Positions 39,740-48,280 of a DNA stretch of 64,000 nucleotides are shown here, piece after piece. The notes beneath the pieces are model-generated. The model saw only the letters and a list, made by a program, of their open reading frames with translations. It searched no databases and was not told where the DNA came from. This stretch comes from MB1-2 sp046566065 (GTDB lineage Bacteria > Actinomycetota > CADDZG01 > WHSQ01). The translations under genes were made by a program, and so were the position numbers. Positions within the stretch are counted from its first letter, which is position 1. The number at the start of each line of letters is the position of its first letter. The stretch is taken from NCBI GenBank assembly GCA_046566065.1, contig JBKHXK010000003.1:46649-110648 (forward strand), in the 5' to 3' direction.

Positions 39740-40186
39740 TCAGGCGTTCGCCTCGGCCTTGGCCTTGAACTTGGATGGGCACTTGGCCAACACCTCCGTC
39801 GCCACGAAGGTCGAGCCTTCGAGCCGGCCTCGGGCGATCACCTCGACCTCGGACGAGTCGTTGGCCATCGCGGTCCAGAAGGCGTCCGGGAGCGCCTGCT
39901 CCGTGGTGAGGTCGAGATCGGTCCGGCCGTCGGAGATCGCGAACGTGGTGGTCAACCCGTCCCGCTCGACCGAGTCCGGGAGCACCTTGCCGTTCACCCG
40001 GTACTCCTCCGCTCCGGCGACCGCCGGCAGTTCGAGCACCTCGGTAGGCGTATAGAAGAAAGAGGTGGAGTTCGGACGCGCCATCGCCCACGCGACCAAG
40101 GTGATCAGGCTCAGGAGGATCACGCCTCCGCCTATCAGGAACTTGGCGCGCCGCTTGCGGTCGGGGCTCTGGGGGCCGGGCTGCAT
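39740..40186 (-). CDS. ccmE: Cytochrome c-type biogenesis protein CcmE (cysteine type)
   Basis: Periplasmic heme chaperone of 148 residues: N-terminal anchor, then an OB-fold domain (YRVNGKVLPDSV, VEVIARGRLEGSTFVATEVLAKC). In most CcmE the heme is held by His in HxxxY; here the aligned motif is CPSKF, so it belongs to the CxxxY-like variant known from archaea and Desulfovibrio, and is CxxxF. ATG 40186 is chosen; an upstream ATG at 40237 overlaps the promoter area of copC. -10 TATCCT lies 9 bases upstream. Confidence 0.88.
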   Translation of the reverse strand: MQPGPQSPDRKRRAKFLIGGGVILLSLITLVAWAMARPNSTSFFYTPTEVLELPAVAGAEEYRVNGKVLPDSVERDGLTTTFAISDGRTDLDLTTEQALPDAFWTAMANDSSEVEVIARGRLEGSTFVATEVLAKCPSKFKAKAEANA

Positions 40187-40263
40187 CTCGCCTCGAGGAT
40201 AAAGCGTGCAGGGGACAAGCCCGGCTTGCACGTCCAAGGACCCTTCGCCCTTACGCTGGGCCG
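40187..40263. promoter_or_regulatory. Divergent ccmE-copC promoter region
   Basis: Minus-strand TATCCT (40201-40196) lies 9 bases before ccmE ATG 40186. Plus-strand TACGCT (40252-40257) lies 6 bases before ATG 40264. Only 77 bases separate the two genes. Confidence 0.45.
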
Positions 40264-40812
40264 ATGCAGCCCGCAGGAGGACCGGTCCCCTTCATGAGGA
40301 CCCGTAGGACCGCTATCGCGCTTGCGATCTTCGCCCTGGTGCTGCTCCCGGCGGTCCCGGGCTGGGCCCACGGCGCCATCCGATCGGCTCACCCCGCCCA
40401 AGGCTCGACCGTCGGCCAGCCGCCTCGTGAGGTATCGGTGCACCTGGCCGAGCCCGCGGCCAAGGGCTCGACGCTGGTGGTGACCGACGGGTGCGAACGA
40501 GAGGTGGGCGGGATGGCCCAACTGGACGGCGAGATGCTCACCACCCCGATCGAGGACGGCCGGGCGGGTCGCTGGAAGGTGAAGGTGCGCTCGATCTCGT
40601 CGGCGGACGGCCACGTCATGCGCGAGAGCTTCACGTTCAGGGTCCGCGGCCAGAAGGACTGCTCGGAAGGGTCCCCCGACGACGACGTCGAGTTGGGAGA
40701 GCCCCAGCCTCCGCTGGAGAACGACGAGACCTCCTTCCCCGTGGTTCCTTTCGCTCTGGGAACGATCGTGGTCATCGGCCTGGCCATCGCTCTGCGCCGC
40801 TCCAAGTCCTAG
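40264..40812 (+). CDS. CopC-domain copper resistance protein
   Basis: A 182-residue exported protein. Signal peptide MRTRRTAIALAIF...GWA with cleavage before His (AHGAIR), placing a Cu-binding histidine at the mature N-terminus as in CopC. The beta-barrel CopC domain includes PPREVSVHLAEPA and SADGHVMRESFTF (second His). A C-terminal helix VVPFALGTIVVIGLAIALRR anchors it. ATG 40264 has a -10 TACGCT 6 bases upstream and gives ten extra residues before the signal core. CopC carries copper outside the membrane. Confidence 0.85.
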   Translation: MQPAGGPVPFMRTRRTAIALAIFALVLLPAVPGWAHGAIRSAHPAQGSTVGQPPREVSVHLAEPAAKGSTLVVTDGCEREVGGMAQLDGEMLTTPIEDGRAGRWKVKVRSISSADGHVMRESFTFRVRGQKDCSEGSPDDDVELGEPQPPLENDETSFPVVPFALGTIVVIGLAIALRRSKS

Positions 40813-41321
40813 TGCACGCGCACGAAGCGGGTGGGATCAACACCGGCGCCCTCCTGCTCGCTCTGCCGTTGCTGGTTCTGGGCGTGATCCTGTTCGTTCA
40901 GAAGAGCGCGGCCCCTCCGGTGGGCCTCGTGCTGATCGCCGCCGGCATCGTCGTTTCGATCGGAAGCTTCACGTTCCTCACCACCGACGCGCCCGAGCAT
41001 CCGCACGCGGGCGCGCTCGACACGGAGCGTTCATACCGAGACAGCGTGCAAGCTCTCTGTGAAGCCTCGCGTGCGGAGCCCGACGCGGCCGCGACTCTCT
41101 TCGTCGATCGGGTGCATGGCCCCCTTCACGTGCTTGCCGACGAGATCGCGTCCGAGGACCGAGCGGTCGCTGCGAGACTCCTAGAGGCCAAGCAGAGTGT
41201 TGAGTCGGCGCTGGAGCCCGAGACCGGTAGGGCCCGCTTGCGCGCCGAGCTCGATCGGCTGATCGATGCAACGGTGGCGGCACTGTCTGTCGTGGACCTG
41301 GAGGTGGAGGCGTGCGTATGA
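40812..41321 (+). CDS. Small membrane protein beside copC, unknown function
   Basis: A 169-residue protein, GTG start overlapping the copC stop (TAGTG). Two hydrophobic helices (LLLALPLLVLGVILFV and PVGLVLIAAGIVVSIGSFTF), then a helical acidic domain with two Cys, ending LEVEACV. Its stop overlaps the next start. Possibly a copper or cytochrome assembly partner by position; no homolog recognised. Confidence 0.6.
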   Translation: MHAHEAGGINTGALLLALPLLVLGVILFVQKSAAPPVGLVLIAAGIVVSIGSFTFLTTDAPEHPHAGALDTERSYRDSVQALCEASRAEPDAAATLFVDRVHGPLHVLADEIASEDRAVAARLLEAKQSVESALEPETGRARLRAELDRLIDATVAALSVVDLEVEACV

Positions 41322-42271
41322 GGATCGCGATCGCTCTCGTCGTGGCCGGGGCGATGCTCGCTGGCTGTGCAGCGGGCGACACCGGCCCCTCGGGGGCCGG
41401 GCCGTCTCCCACCCCGGCGGAGGAACTGATCGTGCAGGCGGCCAACTACGAAGTGTTGGAAGGCGAGACCAGTCGCTTCATCGCCGGCGTGCTCACGCCC
41501 GAACAGCTGTTCGTGAGCTTCGGCTCGGTGGAGATCGAGTTCTTCTATCTGGGGACGCGCGAGGGAGCCGGCACCGCCGAGCAAGGCCCTTCGGTGACCG
41601 CCACCTTCCTGCCCATCGACGGTGAGGGATCGGCGTCCGACACGCCGAAGGCCGTTCCCGCGTCCGAGGGCCGTGGCGTCTACGCCGCCGAGGTGACGCT
41701 CGATCGCGCCGGCTTCTGGGCGGCCCAACTGACCGCGGAGCTAGACGGAGAGCGCAAGACGGGTCAGGCCGTGTTCGAGGTCTACGAGGAGCCGCGTTAC
41801 CCGGCGGTGGGAGAGGCCGCCCCCAAGACGGAGAACCTCACCATCGACACCGCCGACGCCCCGACGGAGGCGATCGACTCACGCGCCCGCGACGGGGTGA
41901 AGCTCCCCGATCCGGAGCTGCACCAGATGACGGTCGCCGAGTCCATCCGCCGCAAGGAGCCCGCCATTGTGGTGATCTCGACGCCGGTCTATTGCGTCAG
42001 TCAGTTCTGTGGACCGATCACCGACATGGTGGGGGAGCTTCAGCGGGATCACGGGGACCGCGCGAACTTCATCCATATCGAGGTGTGGCGGAACTTCCAA
42101 GACACCGTCGTGAACAAGGGCGCCGCCGAATGGATCTATCGGCAGGATGACCTGACCGAGCCTTGGGTCTTCCTGATCGGCGCCGACGGCGTCATCCAGG
42201 CCCGGTGGGACAACGTGGCAACGCGCGCCGAGATAGAGCCGTTCCTCGAGGAACTGCCGAAGCTGCGCTAA
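41318..42271 (+). CDS. Thioredoxin-like-fold lipoprotein
   Basis: A 317-residue lipoprotein with signal ending in LAGC (Cys16). An N-terminal beta-rich domain (about 35-165, Ig-like, ending AVFEVYEEP) precedes a thioredoxin-like domain (about 170-317). That domain has STPVYCVSQFCGPITDMV, C-x4-C, in place of CxxC, and AEWIYRQDDLTEPWVFLIGADGVIQARW. The C-x4-C spacing and the first CPxC shift resemble SCO/TlpA-related proteins loading Cu. ATG 41318 overlaps the previous stop. Convergent with the COX III-like gene. Confidence 0.72.
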   Translation: MRIAIALVVAGAMLAGCAAGDTGPSGAGPSPTPAEELIVQAANYEVLEGETSRFIAGVLTPEQLFVSFGSVEIEFFYLGTREGAGTAEQGPSVTATFLPIDGEGSASDTPKAVPASEGRGVYAAEVTLDRAGFWAAQLTAELDGERKTGQAVFEVYEEPRYPAVGEAAPKTENLTIDTADAPTEAIDSRARDGVKLPDPELHQMTVAESIRRKEPAIVVISTPVYCVSQFCGPITDMVGELQRDHGDRANFIHIEVWRNFQDTVVNKGAAEWIYRQDDLTEPWVFLIGADGVIQARWDNVATRAEIEPFLEELPKLR

Positions 42272-42831
42272 CGCAAGATGTAGAGCGTCGCGAAGAGGAG
42301 AAGCCAGACCACGTCGACGAAGTGCCAGTAGTAGCCCGCGGCGATCAGCCCTCCCGGGCGCTCGGCATCGAGCTGTCCTCGTCCGATGCGGATCCACATC
42401 AGTACCAAGGTGACCAGACCGCCGAAGACGTGCAGCCCGTGGAAACCGGTCAACGAATAGAAGAGTGTTCCGAAGGCGTGGTCCGAGACCGAGAAGCCGA
42501 GCTGCGCGTACTCGATCGCCTGGATCGCGAGGAACCCGGCCCCCATCCCGATCGTCAGCGGGAGCCAGGGACCGGCGACACCCGATCGTTCGAGTCGCGC
42601 CGTGGCCAGATGCATAGTCACGGACGAGCTCACGAGCAACACCGTCCCTATCAACGGAAGCACCAGGTCGAGATGCGTGCCCTCCGGCGGCCACACGTCG
42701 GCGCGGCCGCGGATCGTGAAGTACGCGGCGAAGAGCCCGCCGAAGAACATGAGCTCCGACGAGATGAACAGGAGCATCCCCAGTGCGGGGGCCGAGATCT
42801 CCGCAGGTTCGGTCGCTCGGGACGCGCTCAC
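42268..42831 (-). CDS. Cytochrome c oxidase subunit III family protein (stand-alone)
   Basis: A 187-residue heme-copper oxidase subunit III with five helices: LFISSELMFFGGLFAAYF, the Glu-containing LAIQAIEYAQLGFS, LTGFHGLHVFGGLVTL and YYWHFVDVVWLLLFATLYIL are all typical. It is a paralog of the subunit III in the ctaCDEF operon at 48281 (40% or so similar by eye). It is coupled (GTGA) to the upstream TlpA-like gene. Role unclear: an alternative subunit or NorE-like accessory. Confidence 0.82.
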   Translation of the reverse strand: MSASRATEPAEISAPALGMLLFISSELMFFGGLFAAYFTIRGRADVWPPEGTHLDLVLPLIGTVLLVSSSVTMHLATARLERSGVAGPWLPLTIGMGAGFLAIQAIEYAQLGFSVSDHAFGTLFYSLTGFHGLHVFGGLVTLVLMWIRIGRGQLDAERPGGLIAAGYYWHFVDVVWLLLFATLYILR

Positions 42832-43430
42832 GGTGTCTCCGAGGTTCCGAGGAGCTGCGCGATCTTCTCTCGGAGGGTTTTTTCGGTGATCGCTCCGAGC
42901 ACGACGGTGTCGCCTTGGGATCCGACCTCGTCGGTCTGGTAGCCACCCAGGAAGCGCCCGTCCTTGGCGATGAAGAACGTCTGGGGCAGCCCGTAGACGT
43001 CGAGCTCACCGGCGAGCGTCTCTCGCGGATCGAGGAGGACGGGATAGGTGATCTTGTAGTCGTCTACGAAGTAGCGGGCGCCGAGCTCGTTGTCCTTGGT
43101 GTTCACGCCGAGGAACAGGACGTGATCGCCGTGCTCCTTCCACAGCCTCTCGAGCATCGGGGCCTCCTCGCGACAAGGCGTGCACCAAGACGCCCAGAAG
43201 TTCAGGACCACCGCCTTGCCCTGAAGGTCTTCGTCCGTCATCGAACCGCCGCCCAGGAGAGGCAGCTCGAAGTCGGGGATCTCGGTTCCTCCCAGCGGTT
43301 CAGGCTCCGCTCGTGTGAACATCCCGTAAGACAGCAGCCCGAGTAGCACGAGGGCCGGAACGATCACGGACAGACGTCGAGCAAAGGTCGGTTCGTGTAT
43401 CTCTTCCTCGGGGTTCCCTGCGAGTGACAT
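42828..43430 (-). CDS. TlpA-like thiol-disulfide oxidoreductase
   Basis: A 200-residue membrane-anchored thioredoxin-like protein. Anchor LSVIVPALVLLGLLSYGMF near residue 20, then NFWASWCTPCREEAPML with the CTPC pair and GLPQTFFIAKDGRF. ATG 43430 is chosen because TATCCT lies 7 bases upstream; the longer frame runs into the opposite lipoprotein gene. Likely reduces CuA-site or cytochrome cysteines, given its cox neighbourhood. It is a paralog of the ResA at 16164. Confidence 0.86.
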   Translation of the reverse strand: MSLAGNPEEEIHEPTFARRLSVIVPALVLLGLLSYGMFTRAEPEPLGGTEIPDFELPLLGGGSMTDEDLQGKAVVLNFWASWCTPCREEAPMLERLWKEHGDHVLFLGVNTKDNELGARYFVDDYKITYPVLLDPRETLAGELDVYGLPQTFFIAKDGRFLGGYQTDEVGSQGDTVVLGAITEKTLREKIAQLLGTSETP

Positions 43431-43479
43431 CGGGTCGAGGATAGTGGTGGCAGGTGTGAAGGCTGGAAGGAAGAGCGCG

Positions 43480-43815
43480 ATGAGGAAGTTGGTCTTGGCG
43501 CTGCTGGCTGGTGCCGCCCTGTTGGGCGCCTGCACTTCGGATAGCAGCGACGTCTCGTCAGACGGGTCGATCGAGGTGACCGTGGACGGTGGTGAGGCCT
43601 CGGGCGACACCGAGGCGAGGGTGGCCACCGGGACCGAGGTGACGATCGAGGTGACCTCCGACGCGGACGATCGGATCCACGTTCACGGCTACGACCTTCA
43701 CGCCGATGTCTCGAACGGTTCGGGCACGGTCGGGTTCACGGCAGATATCCCCGGCGTCTTCGAGGTCGAGTTGGAGGAAGCGGGCATCGTGGTGGTCGAG
43801 TTGACGGTCGAGTGA
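43480..43815 (+). CDS. Small cupredoxin-like lipoprotein
   Basis: A 111-residue lipoprotein: signal ending LLGAC, then a beta-sandwich of about 85 residues with IHVHGYDLHADV and GVFEVELEEAGIVVVELTV. The His-x-His-x-Tyr cluster is like that of cupredoxin-like proteins of the PF13473 type, though a full type 1 copper set (Cys, Met) is absent. GGAAGG is 7 bases before ATG 43480. Divergent from the TlpA-like gene; next gene overlaps its stop (GTGA). Confidence 0.7.
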   Translation: MRKLVLALLAGAALLGACTSDSSDVSSDGSIEVTVDGGEASGDTEARVATGTEVTIEVTSDADDRIHVHGYDLHADVSNGSGTVGFTADIPGVFEVELEEAGIVVVELTVE

Positions 43816-45146
43816 CCCTCATCCTGGCTCACGGACTCGGGGGTCGTTCGGACCTCCCGGTCCCGCTCGCGCTGGCCCTCTGGGGAGGGGCGGCTGCCGT
43901 ACTCGTCTCTTTCTTCGCCCTCGGCGCCTTCTGGTCGAGTCCAAGGCTGCGAGGCGAGACCGCGGGCAGGCCCTTGCCGGCAGCGCTCGCGGCGTTCTTC
44001 GAGTCGGGCGTTGCGCGGACCGTCGTTCGGGCGATCGCCCTGTTCATGTTCCTGGCCACCCTGGTGATCTCGGTCATCGGGAGCAACAGCAGCGCCAGCA
44101 ATCCGGCCCCAACCTGGCTCTACGTCTGGCTGTGGGTCGGCCTCGTTCCGCTCTCGCTGCTCTTCGGCCCGGTTTGGAGGGTGGCGAATCCCCTGCGGAC
44201 CGTCTCGGCGGGGTTGGCGCGCCTGACGGGGGACCCAGAGGGTGAGCTCACCTCACCTTTGCCCGAGAGGCTCGGCCTGTGGCCCGCGACGGTCTCGGTC
44301 GTCATCTTCGTGTGGCTCGAGCTGGTGTACGACCGAGCCGACGACCCGCTGACGGTCTTCGTTTTCGTGGCCGCCTATTCGTTGGTGCACATCGTCCAGG
44401 CCCAGCGCTACGGGCAGGCCTGGTACTCGCGTGGAGACGGGTTCGAGGTCTACTCGACGCTGATCGGGCATCTCGCTCCGATCGGGCGCCGGAGCGACGG
44501 GCAGCTCGTGTTCCGTAACCCCTTGGACGGGCTCCTAGCGATCGAAAGGGTGCCCGGCTTGCTCGGGTTCGTATGTGTCCTGCTGGGCTCGACCGCCTTC
44601 GATGGACTGACCCGAACCCCGTGGTGGGAGGACCTCTCAGGTCAGGCCGAGCGGGGAGTCAACCTGCTGTACGGCACGCTCGGGCTTCTCGGCTGCATCG
44701 TCGCGGTGGCGGCGACGTATATCGCGGCGACCTCCTTCAGCGGTCGGTTCTTGCCCGAGGACGCCCGGCGCTCCGAGCCAGTCAGCGGACTCTTCGCCCA
44801 TTCCTTGATGCCGATCGCGGTGGGCTACACGATCGCCCACTACTTCTCGCTCCTCGTGTTCCAGGGGCAAGCGGGCTACATCCTGGCGTCCGATCCCCTG
44901 GGGGACGGCTCGGATCTGCTGGGCATATCGGACTGGCGAATCAGCTACGTGGTGCTCAGCGCGGCCGCGATCGCCCTGGTCCAGGTGGCGGCCATCGTCA
45001 TCGGGCACATCGTCGGCGTCGCCTCCGCGCACGACCGATCCGTCGGCTTGTTCCAGGGAGCCAACAAGACGAGGGCCCAGTACCCACTTCTGCTCGTGAT
45101 GGTGCTGTACACGGTCGCGGGAATCGCGCTGCTTGTGGGCTCGTGA
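43812..45146 (+). CDS. Large integral membrane protein of unknown function
   Basis: A 444-residue protein with about ten helices spread over its length. Conserved-looking blocks are LYVWLWVGLVPLSLLFGPVW, RGDGFEVYSTLIGHLAPIG and HSLMPIAVGYTIAHYFSLLVFQGQ. It may be related to actinobacterial proteins labelled fenitrothion hydrolase (FedB-like), but I cannot confirm that and the label is doubtful as a function. It sits among copper and oxidase genes, so a cofactor or copper transport role is possible. GTGA overlap upstream and downstream. Confidence 0.6.
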   Translation: MTLILAHGLGGRSDLPVPLALALWGGAAAVLVSFFALGAFWSSPRLRGETAGRPLPAALAAFFESGVARTVVRAIALFMFLATLVISVIGSNSSASNPAPTWLYVWLWVGLVPLSLLFGPVWRVANPLRTVSAGLARLTGDPEGELTSPLPERLGLWPATVSVVIFVWLELVYDRADDPLTVFVFVAAYSLVHIVQAQRYGQAWYSRGDGFEVYSTLIGHLAPIGRRSDGQLVFRNPLDGLLAIERVPGLLGFVCVLLGSTAFDGLTRTPWWEDLSGQAERGVNLLYGTLGLLGCIVAVAATYIAATSFSGRFLPEDARRSEPVSGLFAHSLMPIAVGYTIAHYFSLLVFQGQAGYILASDPLGDGSDLLGISDWRISYVVLSAAAIALVQVAAIVIGHIVGVASAHDRSVGLFQGANKTRAQYPLLLVMVLYTVAGIALLVGS

Positions 45147-45313
45147 ACCAGATCCTCGTGGTCGGGCACGCCGGCGAGGAGGTTCTTTACGTTGCGGTCC
45201 CGGTTGCCCTCATCATGTGGCTGCGCAACCTCGCGAAGCGACGGGGGGAGAGCGAGGGCGAGCCGCCGGATGGCAGGCCCAGCCCAGAAGGGTCTCGGGA
45301 GAAGGCCGGATGA
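45143..45313 (+). CDS. Small membrane protein (56 residues)
   Basis: GTG start overlapping the previous stop. One hydrophobic stretch (EEVLYVAVPVALIMWL) then a basic and acidic tail (RNLAKRRGESEGE). Translationally coupled to the large membrane protein and perhaps its partner. The frame is open far upstream, but only the part past the overlap gives a sensible membrane segment. Confidence 0.5.
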   Translation: MNQILVVGHAGEEVLYVAVPVALIMWLRNLAKRRGESEGEPPDGRPSPEGSREKAG

Positions 45314-45367
45314 CCTCGTGATCTCGGCCGAACCGCCTGCGGCGTCATATATATTCCCCGGCGTCCA

Positions 45368-46390
45368 ATGGAACCTATGAAGGGTCTTAGCGCGCGCCGC
45401 CGCCGGCTCCTGCTCGGCGTGGTCTTGGGTGTTGTCGCTCTGTTCGGATCGGCCTGTGCCGGCACCAACGCGGGCCCCCAGGATTTCCTCAGCCCCGAGG
45501 GGCCCGTCTCCCGCCGGGCAGACCAACTCTGGGACCTGACCTTCGCCATCGCAGCGATCATCTTCGTGATCGTCGAGGGTGTGCTCGTCTACACCGTGAT
45601 CCGTTTCCGGCGTAAGGCCGGGCGACCGGCCGCTCAGTTCCACGGCAACACCAAGGTCGAGGTGGTCCTCACCCTCATCCCCACCCTGATCCTGGCCGGG
45701 CTGGCGGTGCCGACCGTGAAAGCGATCGCCGATCTCGCCGAGAAGCAGCCGGGCGCCATGAACGTGACGGTCACCGCCCGTCAGTTCTGGTGGGAATACG
45801 AGTACGACAACGGGCTGATCACGGCGAACGAGATGCACGTTCCGACCGGGAAGCCCATCTATCTCACGCTCGAAGGCGGGGATGTGATCCACAGCTTCTG
45901 GATCCCGAAGCTCACCGGCAAGCAAGACGTCGTTCCGGGCCGCGTCAACAACATGCAGTTCATCGCCGAGCAGCCGGGTGAGTACTGGGGGCAATGCACG
46001 GAGTTCTGCGGTCTGTCTCACGCGAACATGCGTCTGCGTGTGATCGCTCACGAGCCGTCGGAATTCGATCAGTGGATGCAGGACCAGTTGCAACCTGCCG
46101 CCGCCTCGGTTTCGGGCCAGGCCGCTGAGGGCCAGGACATCTTCATGAAGAACTGCGTCGCGTGCCACGCGATCCAAGGCACGGACGCGAAGGGTCGCTC
46201 CGCCCCCGACCTCACTCACTTCGCCAGCCGGGGCACCTTCGCCGGTGCGATGTTCGAGAACAACACCGAGAACCTGAAGGCCTGGATCGACGATCCGCCC
46301 GGCGTCAAGCCCGGCTCTCTGATGCCTGATTATGGACTGAGCTCTGACGAGATCGACGCGGTCGTCGCTTACCTACAAACGCTGGAATAG
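45368..46390 (+). CDS. ctaC: Cytochrome c oxidase subunit II fused to cytochrome c (caa3 type)
   Basis: A 340-residue lipoprotein-like subunit. Signal ending near FGSAC, two helices, then the cupredoxin domain with the CuA motif QCTEFCGLSHANM, and a C-terminal cytochrome c domain with CVACH (about residue 262). It takes electrons from the bc complex. TATATT lies 12 bases before ATG 45368; a second ATG three codons on (45377) is also possible. First gene of the ctaCDEF operon. Confidence 0.94.
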   Translation: MEPMKGLSARRRRLLLGVVLGVVALFGSACAGTNAGPQDFLSPEGPVSRRADQLWDLTFAIAAIIFVIVEGVLVYTVIRFRRKAGRPAAQFHGNTKVEVVLTLIPTLILAGLAVPTVKAIADLAEKQPGAMNVTVTARQFWWEYEYDNGLITANEMHVPTGKPIYLTLEGGDVIHSFWIPKLTGKQDVVPGRVNNMQFIAEQPGEYWGQCTEFCGLSHANMRLRVIAHEPSEFDQWMQDQLQPAAASVSGQAAEGQDIFMKNCVACHAIQGTDAKGRSAPDLTHFASRGTFAGAMFENNTENLKAWIDDPPGVKPGSLMPDYGLSSDEIDAVVAYLQTLE

Positions 46391-46411
46391 AAGAGGAAGG
46401 CTGGGATAACG

Positions 46412-48280
46412 ATGGCAACGGCGGCATGGCAGCCCCGTAGGAGCATCTTCGCGAGACCCACCGCGACCACGGGTTGGTACTCGTGGGTCACCACGGTCGA
46501 CCACAAGAAGATCGGCATCATGTACGGAGTCACCGCCTTCGTGTTCTTCCTGCTGGGCGGACTCGAGGCGCTGGCGATACGTGCGCAGCTGGCCGTGCCC
46601 AACGGCGAGGTCCTGGACGCCGATCTCTACAACCAGTTCTTCACGATGCACGGCATCACGATGATCTTCCTGGTGGTCATGCCGATGGGTGTCGCTTTCT
46701 TCAACTACTTCATCCCATTGATGATCGGCGCGCGGGACGTTGCGTTCCCGCGGCTGAATGCACTCAGTTACTGGATCTTCCTGTTCGGCGGCATCTTCAT
46801 CTACTCGAGCTTCTTCCTGGGCGGCGCTCCAGACGGCGGCTGGTTCGGCTACGCGCCGCTGAGCCGAGACCTGCCCTCACACGGGATGGACTTCTACGCC
46901 GTCGGCCTGCAGTTCCTCGGTATCGCCTCGCTGGCCGGTGCGGTGAACTTCATCGTGACCATCCTGAACATGCGAGCGCCGGGTATGACCTTGATGCGCA
47001 TGCCGGTGTTCGTGTGGATGACGCTGGTGGTCTCGTTCCTCTTGCTGTTCGCGATGCCGGTGATCGCGGTGGCCCTGTTCCAGCTGATGTTCGACCGGCT
47101 CTTCGACACGACCTTCTTCAACGTCGCGGCTGGGGGCGATCCGCTCTTGTGGCAGCACCTCTTCTGGCTGTTCGGCCACCCCGAGGTGTACATCTTGATC
47201 CTGCCGGCCATGGGCATCATCTCGGAGGTCCTTCCGACCTTCTCTCGCAAGCCGATCTTCGGTTACGCCGCGGTGGTGTTCGCCGGAGCGGCCATCGGCT
47301 TCATGGGGTGGGGCGTGTGGGCGCACCACATGTTCGCCGCAGGGCTCGGCCCGGTAGCGAACTCGGCCTTCGCTCTATCGACGATGTTCATCGCGGTTCC
47401 GACGGGCGTGAAGATCTTCAACTGGATAGGCACGATGTGGGGCGGCTCGCTCAGATTCCCGACGGCGATGAAGTTCGCGATCGGATTCATCGCGATGTTC
47501 ATCATCGGCGGGCTGTCCGGCGTCACACACTCGATCGTTCCGCACGACGCGCAGCAGACCGACACGTATTACGTCGTCGCTCACTTCCATTACGTGCTCT
47601 TCGGCGGAGCGCTCTTCGGGATCATGTCCGGCTTCTACTACTGGTGGCCGAAGATATTCGGACACCGGCTCTCCGAGAAGCTCGGCAGCTTGAACTTCTG
47701 GCTCTGGTTCATCGGCTTCAACCTGACCTTCGCGCCGATGCACATCGTCGGACTGCAGGGCATGCCGCGCCGCATCTATACCTATCCGGACGGGATGGGA
47801 TGGAACCTCTGGAACCTGATCGAGACGATCGGCTCTGGCTTCATCGCGGTCGCGACTCTGGTGTTCCTCTTCAACGTTGCGGTCAGTCGCAGGAAGGGCC
47901 GCAACGAGGCCGGTTCGGACCCGTGGGACGCCCGTACCCTCGAGTGGAGCATCCCCTCGCCGCCGCCGGAGTACAACTTCGCCGAGATCCCGGTCGTCGA
48001 GCATCGGGACGACTTCTGGCACAAGAAGTACTTCGTCGGCCCGGGCAAGACCGCCGAGCCGGTGTTCGCGGGGGGCGCCGTCGATCATGACGAACATGGA
48101 GACGAGGGCGAGCACCACATCCACATGCCGTCCCCGTCCTACTTCCCGCTGATCGCGGCGTTCGGGATGCTGGTGAGCGCGTACGCGGTGATCTTCGCCT
48201 TACCGGCGGTAGCCGTAGGCCTGCTGATCACCACGCTCGGCTTCTTCGGTTGGGTCTTCGAGCCCGGAACGGCGGAATAG
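46412..48280 (+). CDS. ctaD: Cytochrome c oxidase subunit I
   Basis: A 622-residue heme-copper oxidase subunit with twelve or more helices. Heme and Cu ligands are visible: HGITMIFLV, HPEVYILILPAMG (CuB His and the Tyr cross-link region), VWAHHMFAAG and VVAHFHYVLFGG. The C-terminus carries two further helices (SYFPLIAAFGMLVSAYAVIF and AVGLLITTLGFFGWVF), part of subunit IV-type extension. AGAGGAAGG precedes ATG. Reduces O2 to water and pumps protons. Confidence 0.96.
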   Translation: MATAAWQPRRSIFARPTATTGWYSWVTTVDHKKIGIMYGVTAFVFFLLGGLEALAIRAQLAVPNGEVLDADLYNQFFTMHGITMIFLVVMPMGVAFFNYFIPLMIGARDVAFPRLNALSYWIFLFGGIFIYSSFFLGGAPDGGWFGYAPLSRDLPSHGMDFYAVGLQFLGIASLAGAVNFIVTILNMRAPGMTLMRMPVFVWMTLVVSFLLLFAMPVIAVALFQLMFDRLFDTTFFNVAAGGDPLLWQHLFWLFGHPEVYILILPAMGIISEVLPTFSRKPIFGYAAVVFAGAAIGFMGWGVWAHHMFAAGLGPVANSAFALSTMFIAVPTGVKIFNWIGTMWGGSLRFPTAMKFAIGFIAMFIIGGLSGVTHSIVPHDAQQTDTYYVVAHFHYVLFGGALFGIMSGFYYWWPKIFGHRLSEKLGSLNFWLWFIGFNLTFAPMHIVGLQGMPRRIYTYPDGMGWNLWNLIETIGSGFIAVATLVFLFNVAVSRRKGRNEAGSDPWDARTLEWSIPSPPPEYNFAEIPVVEHRDDFWHKKYFVGPGKTAEPVFAGGAVDHDEHGDEGEHHIHMPSPSYFPLIAAFGMLVSAYAVIFALPAVAVGLLITTLGFFGWVFEPGTAE

